Of a stretch of DNA of 9,532 bases, positions 1 through 6,279 are shown one piece after another. The position numbers and the translations under genes were made by a program. Position 1 is the first letter of the stretch, and the number at the start of each line of letters is the position of its first letter. Under the pieces are notes generated by a model, which was not told the origin of the DNA, made no database searches, and was given only the letters and a program-made list of their open reading frames with translations. Origin of the DNA: JAMLIO01 sp031412575 (GTDB taxonomy: Bacteria; Bdellovibrionota; Bdellovibrionia; Bdellovibrionales; UBA1609); contig JANODG010000089.1 of assembly GCA_031412575.1 (NCBI GenBank), forward strand, positions 1 through 9,532, given 5' to 3'.

Positions 1-786
1 AGCTTTCGGATTTTTTAAAAGGAATTCAGCAGTGACATTTTGACTGATTGTATTTAGCTGTTCTAAGTTTTTTAAAGTGAGTGCTTTTAAGTGTTCATGC
101 GTATTTATTTTTATGCTGGTTTTGAAAAGCAAAATATTTAAATTTAAATCCCAACGACTATTATTTATTTTTGGAGCATCTTTATCGATTTCGATCACAG
201 ATAAATGACTTAAGATACTAGAAGGAACACGTGAGTCTTCGGTTTGAACAAGGTTACGGGCTTGCGCCAATAGATCATAGCCACTGGGCTTATTTTGACT
301 TGCCGTAAACAAAGATCGGTAATTGTTCCAAAGTTCAATTGCGTTGATGGATTCACCTTTTATTTCAACCTTGTCTTTACCCTTGGCTTCGGATTGGCCA
401 ACCTGTTCCAGAAAATTTTTCAAAACATTAGCCACAATAAATTCAGCCGTTGAACGACCAAAGCCCCCTTTTAAATTATAGGGATCGTAGAAGCTTAATT
501 CTTGAATTGGATTTGAATCTAAACTGATTTCTTTTAAAACTAAACCTGCAGGTGAATCTGGATGAAAGTAGGATGTAAAATCGTTTTTAACGGGCTCGGA
601 TAAAACGCAAAAATCAGTATAAGACTTATTGTTTACAAACTTATAGTTTTTATCCGCAGGCTTTAGACCAACAAGATCAACTAAAAGCTCGAAGTAAGGA
701 CCTGTCGTTAAGACTCCGGCAGACCCACCAATTAAAGAGACATACTCGCCCCATAAAAAAGTTTTACTGGGAATTTTTATCTTCAA
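1..786 (-). CDS. GHMP-family kinase of the mevalonate pathway (mevalonate or phosphomevalonate kinase type), C-terminus outside the window
   Basis: The 262 residues visible form an uninterrupted reading frame with no stop before the left edge. Residues 5-21 (IPSKTFLWGEYVSLIGG) match the N-terminal GHMP signature (P-x-K-x-x-L-x-GEY). Residues 107-116 (GGFGRSTAEF) sit where the glycine/serine-rich phosphate loop belongs, and residues 166-171 (KPSGYD) match the later PSG-x-D motif with the catalytic Asp. GHMP kinases phosphorylate small-molecule alcohols or phosphates with ATP in the cytosol. Placement directly behind HMG-CoA reductase argues for mevalonate or phosphomevalonate as substrate, but sequence alone does not separate these. 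There is no ATG before the first motif. The TTG at 786-784 gives MKIKIPSKTF and is preceded in frame by a stop about 27 bases upstream, so I place the start there. It overlaps mvaA by 23 bases, without a clear Shine-Dalgarno, so coupling to mvaA translation is likely. Phosphate-loop Arg111 is unusual. Confidence 0.85.
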   Translation of the reverse strand, partial: MKIKIPSKTFLWGEYVSLIGGSAGVLTTGPYFELLVDLVGLKPADKNYKFVNNKSYTDFCVLSEPVKNDFTSYFHPDSPAGLVLKEISLDSNPIQELSFYDPYNLKGGFGRSTAEFIVANVLKNFLEQVGQSEAKGKDKVEIKGESINAIELWNNYRSLFTASQNKPSGYDLLAQARNLVQTEDSRVPSSILSHLSVIEIDKDAPKINNSRWDLNLNILLFKTSIKINTHEHLKALTLKNLEQLNTISQNVTAEFLLKNPKA

Positions 787-2077
787 CGGGCGCTCGACGA
801 CGAAGTTCAGTTAACACTTCAATGGCATTAGATAATGAAATTCGACGAGTCGCTTTTAAAATCTCTTCGAGACGACTTTGTACCGCCACAGCTTCAGATT
901 CTTGAGCCCCCGCACTTAATGCTAAGTTCTTTATATGAAGCTTCATGTGGCCTTCTATAATACCTACTGTGGAAAGCGCTCTTAAAGCTCCAAGGTTTTG
1001 TGTTAACCCCACAGCAGCACAAATTCTTGATAAGTCGTCCGCTGATTTAATATTCATCATCTTCATCGACATCTTAGCAAAGGGATGTAAAGCGGTGACA
1101 CCACCCACTGTACCCACTGAAATCGGTGCCACTAATGTTCCAAGTAATTTTTTTTGGGCACCATCATAAGTCCAATTTGTGATCGACTTATACTGCCCAC
1201 TTAAGGCCGCATAAGCGTGTAATCCTGCTTCGACCGCGCGCCAGTCATTTCCTGTAGCAATCAAAATTGGATCTATTCCGTTAAGGACTCCTTTATTGTT
1301 TGTAGCGGCACGATAAGGATCGATCTGCGAAAACAAAGATGCCTCTTGAATTTTTTCGCCCAAATCTGGCTGTATTTGAAATAGTTCAACTTCGGCTTTC
1401 ACTAAGCGTGTATCTGTTAAATTACTTAAGATACACATCGTGACTTTTTCGCCAGAAATCCCTTCTAATGGTTGGGATAAAAATTCACAAATCTGATTGA
1501 TGATGTTGGCACCCATAGCATCACAGGTTTTAACTTCGACATGCACAACACCCATTTTTAATCCGTCAGGGCGATCTAATACTCGAACTCGTAGATTCTT
1601 TACTCCTCCGCCACGCTTCACAAGACCTGAAGCTGGAACTTCGTTGGCGGCTTTAATAATTTCATCAAATTTGGATTCGATCGAAGTCACAAACTTTTTT
1701 GGATCATTTAATTTCGAAAATTGAATTTGCCCGATGCCCAAATGACCCAGCATCGATGTGCGGATTCCACCAGAAGACTTAACCCACTTCGCCGTTTTAC
1801 TGGCGGCAGCGATAATTGATGTCTCTTCCACAACCATCGGGATCGGGAACTCTTTACCATCGATATTAAAGTTCGTTGCAATACCGATTGGCATTGGAAA
1901 ATAACCCAGGGAGTTTTCAATAAACTTTTCGGCTAAGTCAGGCTTTATGAAACTGGAAAGTTTAAGAAGTTTAACATCCTCATGGTCTAACAATCCAAGT
2001 TCAACAAGTTTTGAAAATCTTTGTTTGCGATTTAGCTTCGAAAACCCTTCGAAAGGATTTGCTACTTCCATTCCCAT
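764..2077 (-). CDS. mvaA: Class II (bacterial) hydroxymethylglutaryl-CoA reductase
   Basis: This cytosolic enzyme interconverts HMG-CoA and mevalonate with NAD(P)H. Here it most likely supplies mevalonate for isoprenoids, because an isomerase and a GHMP kinase share the operon. At 437 residues it has normal class II length. Numbering from the ATG at 2077, the substrate-site ENSLG is at about 54-58, the catalytic Glu in PMVVEETS at about 84, the cofactor-binding DAMGAN at about 186-191, the catalytic Lys in NNKGVLNGID at about 262, the Asp of ATGNDWRA at about 278, and the catalytic His of EGHMKLH at about 377. All key residues are present, so the enzyme should be active. A longer frame begins with TTG at 2095, but an AGAAGGA site six bases before the ATG at 2077 makes that the better start. 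A second ATG lies two codons on. The start overlaps the fni end by 16 bases. Degradative use of mevalonate, as in Pseudomonas mevalonii, is an alternative but is not supported by the neighbours. Confidence 0.95.
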   Translation of the reverse strand: MGMEVANPFEGFSKLNRKQRFSKLVELGLLDHEDVKLLKLSSFIKPDLAEKFIENSLGYFPMPIGIATNFNIDGKEFPIPMVVEETSIIAAASKTAKWVKSSGGIRTSMLGHLGIGQIQFSKLNDPKKFVTSIESKFDEIIKAANEVPASGLVKRGGGVKNLRVRVLDRPDGLKMGVVHVEVKTCDAMGANIINQICEFLSQPLEGISGEKVTMCILSNLTDTRLVKAEVELFQIQPDLGEKIQEASLFSQIDPYRAATNNKGVLNGIDPILIATGNDWRAVEAGLHAYAALSGQYKSITNWTYDGAQKKLLGTLVAPISVGTVGGVTALHPFAKMSMKMMNIKSADDLSRICAAVGLTQNLGALRALSTVGIIEGHMKLHIKNLALSAGAQESEAVAVQSRLEEILKATRRISLSNAIEVLTELRRRAPVEDKNSQ

Positions 2078-3228
2078 TGAACGTCCTTCTGGCAAGAATT
2101 AACATCTTGGTATCCTGTACAGAATAAGCCTATTCTAGTTTCATACTCCAACAATTCCATGTATTGAATAAGACTGTCATATCCTTGCAAAAGATGTTTT
2201 AAAATTGGCTGTGCAAGTCCTACCATTTCGGCACCCATCGATAAACACGTCACGATATCTAAGCCACTTCTGACTCCACCCGAGGCCCAATATTTTGTTT
2301 TTGATTTAGATGTTGCCGAAACCTCTTCACAATAGCTTAAAGATTCTGCAGTGGACATTCCCCAATACTGATACGTTTTACTAGCTTGAATGAGTCGATC
2401 TAGTGAAGTCTCAGAAACCAAATTCAACTGCACTTGCGGGTTTTTGTCGACGACTTCGGATTTCGATTTAGAATTTTGTTTTTCTTGAACATTAGTTTTT
2501 TGAATTTGTATTTTAGTGTTTGAAAGATTTCTTTCGCCTTCAATGCGTCCCCAATGAGTGCCACCATATCCAGAAACATCAACAGCATATAATTTTTTTA
2601 TTTTAAATAACTTTTTTAAAGTCTCTTTATCAAATCCGCAGCCAGTTTCTTTAATAATGATTGGCTTTGAGCTTAATTCACATAATTCTTTTAAAACTTT
2701 AAATCCGTTTTTAAAATTTGGGGTGCCTTCCATTTGCAGAACTTCTTGCAATGGATTGCAATGAATAAATAATGCTTTTGCGTTTAAAGACTCGATTAGT
2801 TTTAAAGCCCTATCTGGTCCAAAAGAAATCAACTGTGCCAAACCTAAATTCCCAACAGTATTTAAGCTTGGAAAGTCTTTTAAGATCTGAACCCACTCTT
2901 GGTCTTTTTTTGTTTCAGTCAGCTGTTTACGTTGAGATCCCACAGCAAATAACCAGTTCTTTTCCGCGCAGGCTTTTGCCAAAGTGTAATTAATAGCTTC
3001 ACCTTCTTTGTGTCCTGCGGTCATGGAGCTTACAAAAATTGGTGCGTTCAAATTAATTCCTAAAACTTTGGTTTTAAGACTGACATCTTTAAAATCAATT
3101 TCAGGCATCGCTTTGTGATAAAGTTTAATTTCATCCGAAGGACTTAAACCCACTTGATTTTTTTCGTTCATCGATTGGTGAATATGGTCTTTTTTTCTGG
3201 AGTCAAATTTTGGGTCTTCGTTTTTCAC
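2062..3228 (-). CDS. fni: Type 2 isopentenyl-diphosphate delta-isomerase (FMN-dependent)
   Basis: It converts IPP to DMAPP in the cytosol using reduced FMN and Mg2+, the last step before prenyl chain building. Family signatures appear in order over a TIM-barrel frame: SRKKDHI (10-16), SSMTAGH (67-73, where the family usually has MTGG), GSQR (97-100), GNLG (127-130), HCNPLQE with the catalytic-region Gln161 (156-162), KETGCG (193-198), VDVSGYGGTHWGRIE (216-230), WGMST (289-293, usually WGIPT) and ASGGVRSGLD (315-324). At 388 residues it is longer than the usual 330-350. The excess is a Lys/Gln/Ser-rich stretch at about 234-272. The start is a GTG with AAGAAGG about 12 bases upstream; the first internal ATG would remove the N-terminal RKKDH motif, so GTG is preferred. 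It is first of three overlapping genes (fni, mvaA, kinase), and a candidate promoter precedes it. Confidence 0.95.
   Translation of the reverse strand: MKNEDPKFDSRKKDHIHQSMNEKNQVGLSPSDEIKLYHKAMPEIDFKDVSLKTKVLGINLNAPIFVSSMTAGHKEGEAINYTLAKACAEKNWLFAVGSQRKQLTETKKDQEWVQILKDFPSLNTVGNLGLAQLISFGPDRALKLIESLNAKALFIHCNPLQEVLQMEGTPNFKNGFKVLKELCELSSKPIIIKETGCGFDKETLKKLFKIKKLYAVDVSGYGGTHWGRIEGERNLSNTKIQIQKTNVQEKQNSKSKSEVVDKNPQVQLNLVSETSLDRLIQASKTYQYWGMSTAESLSYCEEVSATSKSKTKYWASGGVRSGLDIVTCLSMGAEMVGLAQPILKHLLQGYDSLIQYMELLEYETRIGLFCTGYQDVNSCQKDVQWEWK
2084..2090 (-). promoter_or_regulatory. Ribosome binding site deciding the mvaA start
   Basis: AGAAGGA on the minus strand lies inside the 3' end of fni, six bases before the ATG at 2077. 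It favours that ATG over the in-frame TTG at 2095, which has no purine-rich site at a useful distance. Confidence 0.75.
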
Positions 3229-3267
3229 TTTAAAAGCTCGCCTTCTTTATATTTAATTTGGACCCAT

Positions 3268-3296
3268 AAAATAAGACTTTTCGTTAGCTTAAACAA
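3268..3296 (-). promoter_or_regulatory. Candidate sigma-70-type promoter of the fni-mvaA-kinase operon
   Basis: On the minus strand TTGTTT (3296-3291) and TATTTT (3273-3268) are separated by 17 bases. Both hexamers are imperfect. The predicted transcript start near 3261 would give a leader of about 33 bases before the GTG of fni. The rplT terminator at 3379-3412 lies upstream, so the isoprenoid genes need their own promoter in this gap. Confidence 0.4.
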
Positions 3297-3308
3297 TCAT
3301 TTACTTTA

Positions 3309-3332
3309 GTGTGCGTTAGCGCTTAATCACAC
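3309..3332. repeat. Interrupted inverted repeat upstream of the fni promoter
   Basis: GTGTG (3309-3313) and CACAC (3328-3332) are perfect complements around a 14-base centre containing the palindrome AGCGCT. It lies just upstream of the candidate fni -35 element, a place where an activator or repressor could bind. No known regulator consensus is recognised, and so short a repeat can occur by chance. Confidence 0.25.
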
Positions 3333-3378
3333 AAAAATTGAAGCACAGTTGCAGCTATCACGAAATTAGGCCTCAAAT

Positions 3379-3412
3379 AAAAAAACCTCGGCGTTACGGC
3401 CAAGGTTTTTTT
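3379..3412 (-). terminator. Rho-independent terminator of the rpmI-rplT operon
   Basis: Read on the minus strand, AACCTTGGC and GCCGAGGTT form a nine-pair stem (one G-U wobble) around a CGTAA loop, followed by a run of seven T. On the plus strand the wobble becomes a C-A mismatch, so the structure is built for minus-strand RNA. It starts about 28 bases after the rplT stop. Confidence 0.9.
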
Positions 3413-3439
3413 GAAACTTAATATTAATAAATTAAAAAA

Positions 3440-3805
3440 TTAATTCATTGATTTTGATTTAACAGCTTTAACTTGCTCTACAAGTGACGCGAAACTAGCC
3501 GCATCAAAAACAGCCATGTCAGCTAAAACCTTACGATCTAAATTCACTTCAAGAGTTTTTAAACCACCCATGAACTGACTGTAAGACATATCGCTTAATC
3601 TTGTCGCAGCGTTAATTCTTTGAATCCAAAGTTTTCTGAATTCTCTTTTTTTAACTTTTCTGTCTCTGTAAGCAAACACCAAAGCTCTATCTTGGATGGC
3701 TTTAGCAATTGTAAATAAACGACTACCCGCCGAGTAGTATCCACTCGCACGCTCTAAAACTTTTTTTCTACGTTTTTTGGCAACTATACCACGTTTAACT
3801 CTCAT
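3440..3805 (-). CDS. rplT: Large ribosomal subunit protein bL20
   Basis: This 121-residue basic protein matches L20 along its whole length: MRVKRGIVAKKRRKKVLERA at the start, then the helical GYYSAGSRLFTIAKAIQDRA, the RKLWIQRINAATR block and the acidic C-terminal domain with LNRK-like NLDRKVLADMA. L20 binds 23S rRNA early in 50S assembly and in enteric bacteria also represses its own operon by binding the leader mRNA. The start is an ATG seven bases after the rpmI stop, with GGTGAG very close upstream. The close spacing indicates co-transcription and probably coupled translation with rpmI. The gene ends at the terminator 3379-3412. Length and motifs are ordinary, with a few extra residues (VKSKSMN) at the C-terminus. 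Confidence 0.98.
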   Translation of the reverse strand: MRVKRGIVAKKRRKKVLERASGYYSAGSRLFTIAKAIQDRALVFAYRDRKVKKREFRKLWIQRINAATRLSDMSYSQFMGGLKTLEVNLDRKVLADMAVFDAASFASLVEQVKAVKSKSMN

Positions 3806-3812
3806 TTCTCAC

Positions 3813-4010
3813 CTAACCTAATAACAACGTTCTGATTGTTTTTTCTTGAGACTTATCAACCAGAGCCATCATTCCTAGATGACGTTTTCTGTTTGAAGAC
3901 TTATTTTCCATTAAATGTCGTAGTCCGCGCTTCTTACGCTTAACTTTTCCGCTTGGCTTTAAGCGAAAACGCTTTTTAGCCCCACTGTGGGACTTTAATT
4001 TGATACTCAT
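3813..4010 (-). CDS. rpmI: Large ribosomal subunit protein bL35
   Basis: This 65-residue, very basic protein has the L35 pattern: KSHSGAKKRF near the start, GKVKRKKRGLRHLM in the middle and SSNRKRHLG after it. The first residues are MSIKLK rather than the common MPKMK. It is a structural component of the 50S subunit. The ATG at 4010 has GGAG five bases upstream (TGGAGATATC before ATG), so the start is firm. It overlaps the stop of the upstream 82-codon frame as ATGA. In most bacteria infC comes directly before rpmI; here it does not, so initiation factor 3 must be encoded elsewhere. Confidence 0.97.
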   Translation of the reverse strand: MSIKLKSHSGAKKRFRLKPSGKVKRKKRGLRHLMENKSSNRKRHLGMMALVDKSQEKTIRTLLLG

Positions 4011-4255
4011 GATATCTCCATTCCCTTATAGGCGCCTTTGAACACTTCAAAGAACTTTGAGGCCTCTAACAGGTGAGCTAAATTTATAGGATAGTTTCTA
4101 GAACATGACAAGCTAGAATTTAAGTCCAAACTGGCCATTCTAATTGCTCTTAAATTCAATACAGAAGCATCGTATTGGCCAAAATAGCTTCCTAAGAAGA
4201 ACACAGGCTTAACGACTAAAATAATTACTGCAATAATTTTAAGCATTTTTAGCAT
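4007..4255 (-). CDS. Small hypothetical membrane or exported protein preceding rpmI
   Basis: I do not recognise this 82-codon frame. Residues 5-22 are strongly hydrophobic (IIAVIILVV, then a Lys-Pro, then VFFLGSYF), like a signal anchor or uncleaved signal peptide. The rest is mixed and carries a single Cys in SLSCSRNYP. The stop TGA overlaps the rpmI start codon as ATGA, and the rpmI ribosome binding site lies inside its last codons. This is the usual layout of translationally coupled genes. Against it, the first ATG has no evident ribosome binding site (CTCTCCAA precedes it) and a second ATG follows three codons later. It occupies the place where infC is normally found but shares no feature with initiation factor 3. 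It could be a real small protein, a leader reading frame, or chance open sequence in the rpmI leader. Confidence 0.4.
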   Translation of the reverse strand: MLKMLKIIAVIILVVKPVFFLGSYFGQYDASVLNLRAIRMASLDLNSSLSCSRNYPINLAHLLEASKFFEVFKGAYKGMEIS

Positions 4256-4325
4256 TTGGAGAGCTATCCCAGTCCTAAAAACACATCAAAATGAACTTCG
4301 AAAATAGAAACTCATGAAGATGAAG

Positions 4326-4345
4326 TAAGTAGTCTTTTCTACTTA
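4326..4345. repeat. Inverted repeat in the divergent intergenic region
   Basis: TAAGTAG-TCTTTT-CTACTTA is a perfect seven-base inverted repeat with a six-base spacer. It sits between the divergent rpmI-side transcript and the outer-membrane gene at 4404. It could be an operator or, in the minus-strand transcript, a leader hairpin. There is no T-run to make it a terminator. I see no convincing sigma-70 hexamer pair elsewhere in this gap. Confidence 0.3.
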
Positions 4346-4403
4346 ACGCTTTTGGACAAAATCATTCGTCGCTAATTCCATAAGTTCTATTTATCATTTT
4401 CAT

Positions 4404-5234
4404 ATGGACACTCGGCGAATGTTAAACGCAAAAAGAAGGATCAGTTATTCTATTTTTTTTGTAATCGCAATTCAAACATGGAATCACTCTGTTTTTGGCA
4501 ATGAACCTAAAGAAAAATCAAATCTTGTGGAGCAAGCGCAAAACATCCGTTTTACACCACACATTTCTGCCGAAGCTTTAACTCGAAAAAAAGGTAAATT
4601 TTCTTTTCAAAGAGCTGTCGGAGCGAATCTCAATACAAGTTTGTTTTTATCAGCTCTGACATATTCAATTACGAATCGCCTTGAATTTGGAACAGTATTG
4701 GTTAACTACGTGGTGCCCGATCACCGTTTTAACTTTAACTTCAAGTACAATTTTTGGCGCGGCAAAGAATTTTTTTGGTCCTTAGGTTTTAGCTTTTTTG
4801 AAAATAAAATAGATGACCAGTTTTTAGATCCTACACTTCAAGGGAAAGGTTTAAGGCTTGGAATTAATGCTTTCCAAATTTTATTAAACTATTTACCCTT
4901 AAACTCAAACTTTAAATTTGGCTTAAATTATAACTTAGTAGATACAACGATTTTAGGCCTAAATGATGAAGATGACGAGCTTGTCATAGCTTCGGAAGAT
5001 GAAGTTGGATTGGATATTAGTTACGCCCTTCAAAATCGTCCACTTGATGTCACCTTAGGATTAGGTTGGTTAAGGCAAAATGGAGTTTCATCCTTAGAGG
5101 ATGTAGAGTTTGGATTCGGCACAAGTGTTCGATGGTATAGACCTAAAAAATTTCTTTCAAGTCCGACTACGGGATTGCATTATTCGCCAGGCTCAGGATC
5201 TGTAGAATTTCTTCTTTCAAGTTCAATTTATTAA
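4404..5234 (+). CDS. Probable outer-membrane beta-barrel protein of unknown function
   Basis: The 276-residue product starts with a basic stretch (RR at 4-5 and KRR at 10-12), a hydrophobic core at about 13-24 and a possible cleavage after VFG at 32. This fits an export signal. The mature part is rich in alternating polar/aromatic strands such as HRFNFNFKYNFW, FFWSLGFSFFEN, SNFKFGLNYNLV and VEFGFGTSVRWYR, separated by short loops. An acidic loop (DEDDE, SEDE) lies at about 190-203. The last residues LLSSSIY end in Tyr after alternating residues, as in the C-terminal signal read by the BAM machinery. It resembles the uncharacterised barrel proteins common in diderm bacteria; pore or structural function cannot be told. 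The start is uncertain: neither the ATG at 4404 nor the ATG at 4419 has a good ribosome binding site. It is transcribed away from rpmI, and its nearest downstream gene is 83 bases away. Confidence 0.7.
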   Translation: MDTRRMLNAKRRISYSIFFVIAIQTWNHSVFGNEPKEKSNLVEQAQNIRFTPHISAEALTRKKGKFSFQRAVGANLNTSLFLSALTYSITNRLEFGTVLVNYVVPDHRFNFNFKYNFWRGKEFFWSLGFSFFENKIDDQFLDPTLQGKGLRLGINAFQILLNYLPLNSNFKFGLNYNLVDTTILGLNDEDDELVIASEDEVGLDISYALQNRPLDVTLGLGWLRQNGVSSLEDVEFGFGTSVRWYRPKKFLSSPTTGLHYSPGSGSVEFLLSSSIY

Positions 5235-5241
5235 GTTCAAA

Positions 5242-5247
5242 TATAAT
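5242..5247 (+). promoter_or_regulatory. Candidate -10 element before the NHL lipoprotein gene
   Basis: A perfect TATAAT lies 71 bases before the start at 5318, in the gap after the beta-barrel gene. No good -35 hexamer is found 16-18 bases upstream, so this is a weak call. The gene may instead be read from the promoter of the preceding gene. Confidence 0.25.
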
Positions 5248-5317
5248 GTTTTCATTAAATCAAATTACTCACTGAATCTGGACTTGTACGCCTTTAACAA
5301 ACAATTATTCTTTAAGA

Positions 5318-6265
5318 ATGATGACACTAAAAAATATCAGTATTCTAAAAATTCTTTCCATAACGACACTACTTTTATTTAATGGTTGTGGTGGCAGTGA
5401 CGGATCTAACAAAAAAAATATCGTTTACGTGATTGATGCCGGGGAAGATCGAATCGCATCCTTTTCAAGTTTTAGTGGCTCAACCTTTTCTGGCACTTTT
5501 GGTTCCTCTGGGTCTGGCGTCGGTCAATTTAGTCTTCCACTAGACATCGCAATTCATGAAGGAAAGATTTATATTTTAGACTCTCTAAATCACAGAATTG
5601 TAAGAATAGACAATTTAAACGGTGATGGCTGGATTTCGTTCGGATCGTTAGGTGCTGGAACAAATCAGTTTAATACTCCAGAGGGATTTTTCATTGATTC
5701 TAATGGTCTAATTTATATTGCAGATACAAACAATCATCGTATCGTAAGAATTAACGACATTACAGGAGCTGGTTGGGGAGCTTTTGGAAGTTTAGGGACT
5801 GGTGCTCTGCAGTTTAATGATCCGTCTGACGTCGTCGTTAATGGAGATATTTTATTTGTTGCAGATTGCGGAAACGACCGAATTTCAAGTGTTAATATTG
5901 TCACAGAGGATGATTGGATTACATTTGGCACGACTGGAAGCGGAACAAACCAACTTAATTGTCCTACTGGTATTGATTTAGACAGCAATGGACAAATTTA
6001 TGTGGCTGACTTTTTTAACAATCGTATTGTCAGAATTAATAATATGGCAGGCGCGGGTTTTGTGGCAACACCTTCGGGACTTGGCCAACCCAGAAATGTT
6101 CACATCGGACCTGAAGATCAAATATACACTTCGGCTTATAATGGTGGATCTAAAGTTTTTAGATTCGATGATATGTCTTTAAGTAATTTAGTAGAGTTTG
6201 GTTCAAATGGATCTGGCGACGGACAATTTGGAAACCCCGCAAGTATTTTTGTAATTAGAAATTAA
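5318..6265 (+). CDS. NHL-repeat lipoprotein, six-bladed beta-propeller
   Basis: The N-terminus is a lipoprotein signal (hydrophobic ILKILSITTLLLF then NGC), with Cys24 as the likely lipidated residue and Gly at +2, which favours outer-membrane sorting. The rest is an NHL-type propeller with blades of about 47 residues, each marked by FGS-x-G-x-G-x-x-QF, then a Pro, then IYIADTNNHRIVRI-like strands. FGS/FGT blade starts fall at about 61, 108, 156, 203 and 294; the blade near 251 has lost the motif. The N-terminal half blade (IVYVIDAGEDRIASF) has no partner of its own, and the C-terminus ends after a half blade (FGSNGSGDGQFGNPASIFVI). The two would close the ring as a sixth blade. NHL propellers usually bind proteins, RNA or ligands; here the lipid anchor implies a periplasmic or surface role. 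The ligand is unknown. The start could be either of two adjacent ATGs. A Bax inhibitor-type gene follows 14 bases later. Confidence 0.85.
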   Translation: MMTLKNISILKILSITTLLLFNGCGGSDGSNKKNIVYVIDAGEDRIASFSSFSGSTFSGTFGSSGSGVGQFSLPLDIAIHEGKIYILDSLNHRIVRIDNLNGDGWISFGSLGAGTNQFNTPEGFFIDSNGLIYIADTNNHRIVRINDITGAGWGAFGSLGTGALQFNDPSDVVVNGDILFVADCGNDRISSVNIVTEDDWITFGTTGSGTNQLNCPTGIDLDSNGQIYVADFFNNRIVRINNMAGAGFVATPSGLGQPRNVHIGPEDQIYTSAYNGGSKVFRFDDMSLSNLVEFGSNGSGDGQFGNPASIFVIRN

Positions 6266-6279
6266 ATAGGAACTTAATT

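Noticed and set aside
1497..1724. Plus-strand open frames opposite mvaA and fni (for example 945-1169, 1497-1724, 2558-2764 and 2772-2993)
   Set aside because: They lie wholly opposite well-supported genes with intact motifs and show no protein-like features.
3309..3332. CRP-type site (TGTG...CACA) upstream of fni
   Set aside because: The half sites are separated by far more than the six bases between TGTGA and TCACA in CRP sites, and one arm reads TGTGC.
4433..4439. AGAAGGA inside the beta-barrel gene as the true ribosome binding site with a later start
   Set aside because: No ATG, GTG or TTG lies at a suitable distance in frame, and a later start would remove the basic part of the signal peptide.
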